64,000 nt of DNA from Corynebacterium vitaeruminis DSM 20294 (GTDB lineage Bacteria; Actinomycetota; Actinomycetes; Mycobacteriales; Mycobacteriaceae). The notes under the pieces were generated by a model, which saw only the letters and a list, made by a program, of their open reading frames with translations, had not been told where the DNA came from and did no database searches. A program made the position numbers and the translations under genes. How positions within the stretch are numbered: the stretch's first letter is position 1; every line of letters starts with the position of its first letter. Shown one piece after another: positions 58,839 through 64,000 of this stretch. The stretch lies in NCBI RefSeq assembly GCF_000550805.1, contig NZ_CP004353.1, positions 1 to 64,000 on the forward strand. Direction: 5' to 3'.

Positions 58839-59240
58839 CCACCAGCCAGTACGACATCTCTACGCCCGAAAACCTCGCCCGACGCGACAAGGGCCTGGAG
58901 GTGCTCTCCCCGGATCGACGGCTCGACCGGAGAGGCCGTCATCGACTCGCTCGCCGACATCAACCCCGCCATGGGCCACCACATCGCCGCCTTCGCCTTC
59001 GGCGACATCTACGATCGCCCCGGACTCGACCCTCGCAGCCGCCAGCTGGTCACCCTCGGCGCGCTCACCGCGCTCGGCGGCTGCGAGGCCCAGCTCAAGG
59101 TGCACATCGGCGCCGCCCTCAACGTGGGGATCACAAAGGAGGAGATCACCGAGGCGCTGCTGCACGCGGCCGTCTACTGCGGGTTCCCGCGCGCGCTCAA
59201 CGCGACTTTCGTTGCGCGCGAGGTGTTTGCGGGGCACTAG
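58835..59240 (+). pseudogene. Carboxymuconolactone decarboxylase/AhpD-like gene with a frameshift
   Basis: The start (MTTSQYDISTPENLARRDKGLEVLS) is in one frame. From about 58912 the family sequence continues in the next frame (IDGSTGEAVIDSLADINPAMG, YDRPGLDPRSRQLVTLGALTALGG, VGITKEEITEALLHAAVYCGFPRALNA). Removing one C from the CCCC run at 58908-58911 restores a single frame of about 134 aa. The family carries out decarboxylation or peroxidase-like reactions, often under MerR control. The CxxC of AhpD is absent; one Cys (GGCEAQ) is present. A true mutation or a sequence error are both possible. Confidence 0.8.
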
Positions 59241-59293
59241 GCCGTAGGCGTCGGAAAGCAACAGCAAAACACCTGTTTGTCGTCGCCTACGGC
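59241..59293. repeat. Inverted pair of motif copies filling a convergent junction
   Basis: Minus-strand GCTTTCCGACGCCTACGGC (59241-59259) and a degenerate plus-strand copy ending GTCGTCGCCTACGGC (to 59293) lie between two convergent stop codons. Their GCCGTAGGCG/CGCCTACGGC ends pair over 10 bp. It may act as a bidirectional terminator. Confidence 0.75.
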
Positions 59294-60048
59294 TAGAGCT
59301 CTTTTCGCTCGAGTACGGCTGCAGTGACGAGAAGGAGCACGAGCGCCGCCACGACCGCCGTGAGGATCGGCCACGCCGAGACGGGTTGCCCGGTCAGCGC
59401 GTTGTGGGCCTGCTGGCTCAACCCCGCGGGGGACCATCTCGCCACCTTGTCCCACATTCCTAAGGCCCCGAGCAGGATCGTCGTCCCGATGGCCGCACCG
59501 GCCGCACCCACCTGCGAGAAGGTCAACACCCCGACGAGGAAGGCGACGGATACGGTCAGCGTCGCCGATGCGAACCACACGAGGCTCCCCTTACATAGGC
59601 CCGCCCACGCGACGTCGTGGAACACGAGGTAGGTGACGCCCGCGTTGACGGCGACGGCGAGGAAAAGGAGCGCAAGGCTCACGCCGAGGAAGCTCGCCAG
59701 CTTAGAAGCCAGGAACTTCCACCGGGGAACCCCGCGGGTGAGGGTGAAGAGGTAGGACCCGTCGGCGAGCTCGCTGGCGGCCGTGGATCCCGCGACGAGC
59801 CCAAGCGCGAGGAGGACCACCTGGTTGAGGTCTTTCAGCCATTGCGCGTTGGCTTCCATGAAGGTGGGCTGGGGAAGCGTGGATACGAGGTCGCCGAGCT
59901 CCGCGCCGCCGAGGGCTTGGAGGACATCGGTCGTGTACCTCGTGATGATTGGCCCCGAGGCTGCGCTCAGCAACGTGACGAGGGAAAGCAGCCACACGCG
60001 CCACGTGCGCAGGATTTCTTGGACGTCCTTGTGAAGCAGTGCGGTCAT
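59293..60048 (-). CDS. ABC transporter permease
   Basis: A 251-aa membrane protein with about six helices, ABC-2 type (LHKDVQEILRTWRVWLLSLVTLLSA start, GSTAASELADGSYLFTLTRGVPRWKFLASKL, the usual ABC-2 signature region). The start is ATG 60048, overlapping the ATPase stop (ATGA). It is the last gene of a padR-headed operon. The exported compound is unknown; drug or lipid export is common. Its final stop lies at the motif-pair junction. Confidence 0.85.
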   Translation of the reverse strand: MTALLHKDVQEILRTWRVWLLSLVTLLSAASGPIITRYTTDVLQALGGAELGDLVSTLPQPTFMEANAQWLKDLNQVVLLALGLVAGSTAASELADGSYLFTLTRGVPRWKFLASKLASFLGVSLALLFLAVAVNAGVTYLVFHDVAWAGLCKGSLVWFASATLTVSVAFLVGVLTFSQVGAAGAAIGTTILLGALGMWDKVARWSPAGLSQQAHNALTGQPVSAWPILTAVVAALVLLLVTAAVLERKEL

Positions 60049-60851
60049 CGTGGTGTGCCCTCCGTGGTCTCCGTGTATGCAACGAACGCTGACTCCAACG
60101 AGCGCCGGTGCGGGGTGCTGCGCTCGAGTTTCCACCCGGCTTCGGCGATCGCGTGCTCCAACCGGGGTCGCTCGGCATCGCCGATGGGGGAGACGACAAG
60201 ATCGATGGAAGAGGAATCGCCCGTGGTGAGTTCCCCGATGGGGGCCTCGACGATAAGCCTTCCGCCCTGGAGGATCCCCACTCGGTCGCAGACCCGCTCG
60301 GCGTCATCGAGCAGGTGAGTGGAGAACATGACCGTTGCCCTCCCCTTGAGTTCTTGGATCATATCGAGCACGTCGCGGCGGCCGAGCGGATCGAGCGCCG
60401 AGGTGGGCTCGTCGAGAATGAGCAGGTCGGGGGCGTTGATGAGCGCCTGTGCCATCCCGAGCCGCTGGCGCATGCCGCGGGAGAAATCCATGATCTTCTG
60501 AGTTTGACCCGACAGCTTTGACAGCGAGAGCAGCATGTCTACGCGCGATTCGAGCGCACGCCCGCGGAGGCCGCTCAGCTTTCCGCAGTAGCGGAGAAAC
60601 TCGTCGGCACGCATCCACGGATGGTAGGCGGGGACGTCTGGGAGGAAGCCGATTGAGCCAGCATTGATCGAGACGGTCCCCGCGTCGGGCCTGCTCAATC
60701 CAAGAATGATCTTGATGGTGGTGGTCTTTCCCGAGCCGTTGCGCCCGAGGAAGCCGTAGACCTCGCCCTTTCTCACCGAAAGATCGAGACCAGTGAGCAC
60801 CGAGTTGTCGCGGAAGGACTTGTTGAGTCCCCTGACGCTGAGCACGTCCAT
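60045..60851 (-). CDS. ABC transporter ATPase
   Basis: A 268-aa ATPase of the ABC-2 export type: Walker A GRNGSGKTT, signature FSRGMRQRL (Ser-Arg-Gly in place of Ser-Gly-Gly), Walker B LLILDEPTSALDP and switch FSTHLLDDAER. A C-terminal extension of about 70 residues follows. I start at ATG 60851 (MDVLSVRGLNKSF). It is coupled with the permease downstream and lies 4 bp after the PLDc_N-like gene. Confidence 0.88.
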   Translation of the reverse strand: MDVLSVRGLNKSFRDNSVLTGLDLSVRKGEVYGFLGRNGSGKTTTIKIILGLSRPDAGTVSINAGSIGFLPDVPAYHPWMRADEFLRYCGKLSGLRGRALESRVDMLLSLSKLSGQTQKIMDFSRGMRQRLGMAQALINAPDLLILDEPTSALDPLGRRDVLDMIQELKGRATVMFSTHLLDDAERVCDRVGILQGGRLIVEAPIGELTTGDSSSIDLVVSPIGDAERPRLEHAIAEAGWKLERSTPHRRSLESAFVAYTETTEGTPR

Positions 60852-60855
60852 GGTC

Positions 60856-61164
60856 TTAGCCTTCCGGGTTGTACAGCTCGGCGATGACGTCCTCGGTCGA
60901 ACCCGCGCGCGAGGTCCTGTGGTCGACGGCCTCGCCGCGGCCGATGCCAATGGTGAAGAAAAGAATCGGGCCGACCAGATTGGCGAGGATGATCACCACC
61001 GTCCATACCGGCCGTGATAGCTGGCGCACCCGCCCTTCCGGCAAGCGGTAGAGGATTGTCAGCGCGGATACTAGGAGCACGAGCTGGACAGCGGCGAGAA
61101 TCCCAAGCGCGGCTAGCGCGCCGGGGCTCAGAGTGCTGAGCCCAGAGAAATTGGTGTTGACCAT
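60856..61164 (-). CDS. PLDc_N-domain membrane protein
   Basis: A 102-aa protein with two membrane helices (about 17-38 and 53-72). The sequence RQLSRPVWTVVIILANLVGPILFFTIG matches the phospholipase D N-terminal (PLDc_N) membrane domain that is often found alone next to ABC exporters. There is no phospholipase catalytic motif. The C-terminus is a short charged tail (STEDVIAELYNPEG). It lies between the DUF5808-like protein and the ATPase in one operon. Confidence 0.8.
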   Translation of the reverse strand: MVNTNFSGLSTLSPGALAALGILAAVQLVLLVSALTILYRLPEGRVRQLSRPVWTVVIILANLVGPILFFTIGIGRGEAVDHRTSRAGSTEDVIAELYNPEG

Positions 61165-61167
61165 GGT

Positions 61168-62028
61168 TTACACGACTCCTTCTTTCTTCCAGATGGCTGT
61201 AAGCCCGCTGCGTAGCGGCAGGACCACGACCCCGAGCGATCCGGCGATACCCGCAACAGCGGCGATAGCGCTGAGCGCGCCGGGGTTGGGCATTCGCCCA
61301 AGCTCGGCGAGATTGCCGATGAGCATGCTCGGTGCGACCGCGCAAACGACGGTTGCCAGTGATGCGGCGCGTAGCGAGTCCTCGCGATCGCCTCGGGCGG
61401 CGGGGATGAGCGCGGCGCCCGCAGTGGCCGCCCCGGCGAGCGCGGGGAGCGCGAGATAGACGCGAGGCCTCGTTGCCTTTTTCGGCTTTCCGACGGCATC
61501 CCAGCCGGAGTGGACCCTCTCGGGAAGCTTCCCGTAAGTCGCGGACAAGGCTAGCAGATGCCCGGCGGCGAGCGCGATGGGTAGCCCCTGAGCGGTTTTC
61601 AGTACCGGGGAGGGGATTGCGCCGAGTACGTCGGCATCGACGTCGTCGGGGCGGATCCATCCCAGTCGCACCGCCACCGCGCCCCAGTTGACCGACCAGC
61701 CGAAGCCGAAAAGGTGAGGCTGCAGGATGGAGGGATCCTGGGGGTCCCACAGGTGGGAGCGGCCTTCCCTCGTCAGCGCGCCGAACGGGCGGGTGGAAAA
61801 GCGGGAAAAGGCGCTTTTCCGCTGCGGTTGCTCGTCGAGCTGTTCTGAGAGCGACGCGGCGTAATCGGCGGGCGTGCCAAGCTCTTCTTCGAGGTTGCTG
61901 CCGTCCTCGGCGAGATCGCGCAGCAGGTCCGACTGTTCGGCGAGGATGCGCTCGGCGGTTAGGCGATTGAGGCCGGAGGCAGTGAGCATCCGATCGATGG
62001 CTGCGAGGTAGTCGTCAGGGGTGAACAT
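61168..62028 (-). CDS. HAAS/DUF5808-like membrane protein
   Basis: A 286-aa protein with an N-terminal helical region (MFTPDDYLAAIDRMLTASGL, then SDLLRDLAEDGSNLEEELGTPADYAASL) like the HAAS signalling domain that accompanies PadR regulators. The middle (LFGFGWSVNWGAVAVRLGWI) resembles DUF5808, and about four to five C-terminal membrane helices follow. The start overlaps the padR gene by 14 bp, so they are translationally coupled. Function unknown, perhaps a sensor for the exporter. Family names are by pattern. Confidence 0.65.
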   Translation of the reverse strand: MFTPDDYLAAIDRMLTASGLNRLTAERILAEQSDLLRDLAEDGSNLEEELGTPADYAASLSEQLDEQPQRKSAFSRFSTRPFGALTREGRSHLWDPQDPSILQPHLFGFGWSVNWGAVAVRLGWIRPDDVDADVLGAIPSPVLKTAQGLPIALAAGHLLALSATYGKLPERVHSGWDAVGKPKKATRPRVYLALPALAGAATAGAALIPAARGDREDSLRAASLATVVCAVAPSMLIGNLAELGRMPNPGALSAIAAVAGIAGSLGVVVLPLRSGLTAIWKKEGVV

Positions 62029-62362
62029 TGAGTCCTCCTTCGAGCAGGTGGTTCATGTCTTCGGTGAGCTGGGTGAAGTCGTCGTGAAGCTGGCGTTGCA
62101 TCTGGCGTCCCTCGTCGGTGAGGGAGTAGTACTTGCGCGGCGGGCCCTTGGGGGACTCCTCCCAGCGACTGGTGATGAGGTTGTTGGCGGTCAGCCGGGA
62201 CAAGAGTGGGTAGATCGTCCCGGAGGGGGCCGCGAGGTTCGGGTACTCCTCGAGCCGAGCGAGCAAGGCTGCGCCGTAAAGCTCCTCCCGTGCGATAAGC
62301 GTGAGGATGGCCAGCTCGAGGACGCCCTTGCGAAGCTGTGTCTGCGGGCTCTTCTTTGCCAT
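62015..62362 (-). CDS. PadR-family transcriptional regulator
   Basis: A 115-aa PadR-like repressor with a winged helix: LRKGVLELAILTLIAREELYG, SGTIYPLLSRLTANNLI, PRKYYSLTDEGRQ, then a short helix. It heads an operon with the HAAS/DUF5808-like protein, PLDc_N-like protein and ABC exporter, a common PadR layout that suggests control of the exporter. A dyad lies just upstream (62381-62409). Confidence 0.92.
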   Translation of the reverse strand: MAKKSPQTQLRKGVLELAILTLIAREELYGAALLARLEEYPNLAAPSGTIYPLLSRLTANNLITSRWEESPKGPPRKYYSLTDEGRQMQRQLHDDFTQLTEDMNHLLEGGLNVHP

Positions 62363-62380
62363 AGCTAGATCCTTACATTG

Positions 62381-62409
62381 CCTACTACTTTGTAATGCAT
62401 AGTACTAGG
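62381..62409. promoter_or_regulatory. Likely PadR operator
   Basis: Imperfect inverted repeat with arms CCTACTACTTTG and CATAGTACTAGG, 19 bp before the padR ATG, in an A+T-rich promoter. Confidence 0.55.
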
Positions 62410-62614
62410 CTACCGTGGCGTCTTGGGAGGGCGCAAGGGTCTAGGGAAAACATACAGGTAAGGCGGTCTTTTTACTCTTTCTAGGGGCGCCCAAGCGGGC
62501 GGATTCCGAGTGCTTCATCGGGATGTACGGTGCCGCCTTCGCCGCGGGCGAGGTATTCTCGACCCCACCCGGGCGGGCTAGAACGAGCCGTAACCGATGG
62601 ACAAGAGGCGAGTG

Positions 62615-63160
62615 ATGGCCAACTATTGGAACCACAACGTGGCGTTTCATCCGTGGCTTCTGCGGCATGCACACGGCAAGGTCCTCGACGTGGGGTGCGG
62701 CGATGGCCTGCTCATGCGCAAGCTGGCCTCCACGGGTGTGGAGGCGATGGGCGTCGACCCTGACCCGAGCCAAGCCGCCGCAGGCGTTATTGCCACCGAC
62801 TTCCTCAGCCTCCCCGTCGAGGAGGATGTCGACACCGTCATCTTCGTGGCATCGTTGCATTACATGGACGCCCGGCGGGCCCTAGCCAAAGCGAAGTCCA
62901 TCCTGCGCCCCGGCGGAACGTTGCTGGTCGTGGGGTTGTCGAGGAACTCCTCAATCATCGATTGGCTGTGGTCCCTCGCCAACCTCGTCGCCTGTGCCGT
63001 GTTGGAGAGGCGGCACGCCAACAAGGGCGATCCCGACGTAGCGATGACCGAGCCGCAGCTGAGCTACGCCGAGATCCGCGCCATCGCGCGCGAGCTCCTT
63101 CCCGGTTTCGCGATGCGCCGGGCGCTCTACTACCGCTATCTCCTTCGCTGGGAGAAGTAG
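62615..63160 (+). CDS. Class I SAM-dependent methyltransferase
   Basis: A 181-aa methyltransferase. Motif I is VLDVGCGDGLL, motif II is GVDPDPSQ, and IRPGG-like ILRPGGTLLVVG comes later. The opening MANYWNHNVAFHPWLL is typical of this family and decides for ATG 62615, preceded by AGAGG; ATG 62597 adds six residues without a ribosome site. The substrate is unknown. A motif copy starts 4 bp after its stop. Confidence 0.87.
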   Translation: MANYWNHNVAFHPWLLRHAHGKVLDVGCGDGLLMRKLASTGVEAMGVDPDPSQAAAGVIATDFLSLPVEEDVDTVIFVASLHYMDARRALAKAKSILRPGGTLLVVGLSRNSSIIDWLWSLANLVACAVLERRHANKGDPDVAMTEPQLSYAEIRAIARELLPGFAMRRALYYRYLLRWEK

Positions 63161-63165
63161 CGGTT

Positions 63166-63184
63166 GCTTTCCGACGCCTTCGGC
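63166..63184 (+). repeat. Dispersed motif GCTTTCCGACGCCTTCGGC
   Basis: A full-length copy whose 5' TT (from 63164) begins 4 bp after the methyltransferase stop. Confidence 0.7.
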
Positions 63185-63210
63185 TCGCGTTCTCCGGCCG
63201 GAAGGAACGA

Positions 63211-63242
63211 CTGAAACGCTGAAACATTGAAACACTGAAATG
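63211..63242. repeat. Four tandem 8-bp repeats
   Basis: CTGAAACG, CTGAAACA, TTGAAACA and CTGAAATG in direct tandem, at the edge of an A+T-rich convergent spacer. Confidence 0.6.
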
Positions 63243-63432
63243 CAAACTTGAAGTTTAAATATTTAAAGTTTGAATGTTCCCGTGAGAGTTGCGGTGAACA
63301 GAAATGCCAACTCACTATTTTGCGAGTTCAAGTAGCATTTTTGGCAGGGTTCGCCTGCGGGCGAAAGTTGAAATCTGAGGTATTAAACTTTCAAAGTCTC
63401 AACTTTAAATATTCAAATATTTAAAACAATCC
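63243..63432. other. A+T-rich spacer with inverted repeats
   Basis: It contains the 14-bp palindrome TTTAAATATTTAAA, CAAACTT/AAGTTTG arms around it, and AAAGTTGA (63364-63371) with TCAACTTT (63399-63406). No gene is seen. Composition differs sharply from the flanks. Confidence 0.5.
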
Positions 63433-64000
63433 CTACGCCAGGCTGCGCGCCGCGCCGATGATCGCCTCGCGCGCGGGCCGCGGGTGCCAGCCGAGCGTAT
63501 CCACCGCCGCTTGGTTGCAGGTGCGGCGGGCGTAGCCGAGGTCCTCGGCCACCATGCGCATCTCGCCGTTGAAGCGCCCGAGGAAGCGGACGAGGCCGTC
63601 GGGAAGCACGCGGGTGGGCACCTTCTTTGCCTTGTCGCCGAGCTCCTCGCGGATGATGTCGGCGATCTGTTTGAGCGTGAGCGCTGGGCCGTCGGCAAGC
63701 AGGAAGCGGTGGCCCGCGGCCTGGTCGGATTCCATCGCGAGGATGTGCGCGTAGGCCACGTCGCGGACGTCGACGATGGGCATGTACATGTTCGCCAGCA
63801 CCGGCAGCTTTCCGGTGACCATGCGCTCGATGACCTCGTTGGAGCCGGAGGCCTTGCTGCCGAGCGCAGGCCCCATGACGGCGACCGGCAACAAGGTGGT
63901 CAGCTCGAGGCCATCGCCCTCACCGCGGACGAAGTCCCAGGCCTCGCGCTCGGCGAGGGTCTTGCTCTTGCCGTAGGCGTCGACGCCGGGACCGTCGACG
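63433..64000 (-). CDS. NAD(P)-dependent epimerase/reductase-like protein, 5' end outside the window
   Basis: The minus-strand frame is open from 63433 to the end of the window (about 189 codons) and begins beyond it. The SDR catalytic YGKSK lies near the window edge. LLPVAVMGPALG, DVRDVAYAHILAME and DTLGWHPRPAREAI follow, as in extended SDRs of the dihydroflavonol-reductase/epimerase type. The N-terminal Rossmann motif is not visible. TTG 63894 is not the true start because the family sequence continues upstream of it. Substrate unknown. A motif copy (63688-63700) encodes LADGPAL. Confidence 0.85.
   Translation of the reverse strand, partial: VDGPGVDAYGKSKTLAEREAWDFVRGEGDGLELTTLLPVAVMGPALGSKASGSNEVIERMVTGKLPVLANMYMPIVDVRDVAYAHILAMESDQAAGHRFLLADGPALTLKQIADIIREELGDKAKKVPTRVLPDGLVRFLGRFNGEMRMVAEDLGYARRTCNQAAVDTLGWHPRPAREAIIGAARSLA

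Noticed and set aside
63211..63242. Tandem octamers as a CRISPR-like array
   Set aside because: Units are 8 bp, directly adjacent and without spacers; no cas genes in the window.

Overview
The window is the start of a high-G+C actinobacterial chromosome, almost certainly Corynebacterium. The evidence is the order dnaA-oriC-dnaN-recF-dciA-gyrB, gyrA followed by a DUF3566 gene, the tRNA-Ile/tRNA-Ala pair, crgA, the complete fhaA-fhaB-pstP-rodA-pbpA-pknA-pknB cell-envelope signalling operon next to tRNA-Leu, and several TAGAC-N6-GTCTA boxes of the corynebacterial McbR type.

Layout. 1-7.6 kb: replication core, with oriC between dnaA and dnaN. 7.6-17.1 kb: an accessory sulfur-scavenging cluster (ABC importer, a fused DszA/DszC-like flavin monooxygenase, SsuD, ROK regulator SsuR, flavin reductase) lying between gyrB and gyrA. 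17.1-18.6 kb: a conserved small protein and a toxin-antitoxin pair. 18.8-25.2 kb: gyrA, DUF3566 protein, flavohemoprotein, two tRNAs, MFS exporter, SRPBCC protein. 25.4-38.8 kb: single-chain PurL, CotH-like lipoprotein, GyrI-like and OsmC proteins, a GH13 enzyme, a CUT2 sugar ABC importer, an AldA-type dehydrogenase that has apparently lost its start codon, and a DUF222/HNH protein. 39-43.4 kb: an MctC-like symporter operon, a coiled-coil membrane protein, cyclophilin and rhomboid protease. 43.4-44.1 kb: a large non-coding interval with more perfect DnaA boxes than oriC. 44.1-48.4 kb: MFS carrier plus two glutathionyl-hydroquinone-reductase-like proteins, a HAD protein and crgA. 48.5-57.6 kb: the Ser/Thr kinase/phosphatase operon. 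57.9-64 kb: tRNA-Leu, a degraded zone, a MerR gene with a frameshifted partner, a PadR-ABC operon, a methyltransferase and a 5'-truncated epimerase.

Two signals are not explained by ordinary annotation. (1) A dispersed motif, core GCTT(G/T)(C/T)CGACG with frequent extension to GCTTGTCGACGCCTACGGC, occurs about 28 times, 14 on each strand. It sits just after stop codons, as inverted pairs between convergent genes, and inside permissive protein segments. This resembles the behaviour of DNA uptake sequences, although its function is unknown. (2) A second DnaA-box cluster at about 43.5 kb shares a TTGTAATT octamer with oriC.
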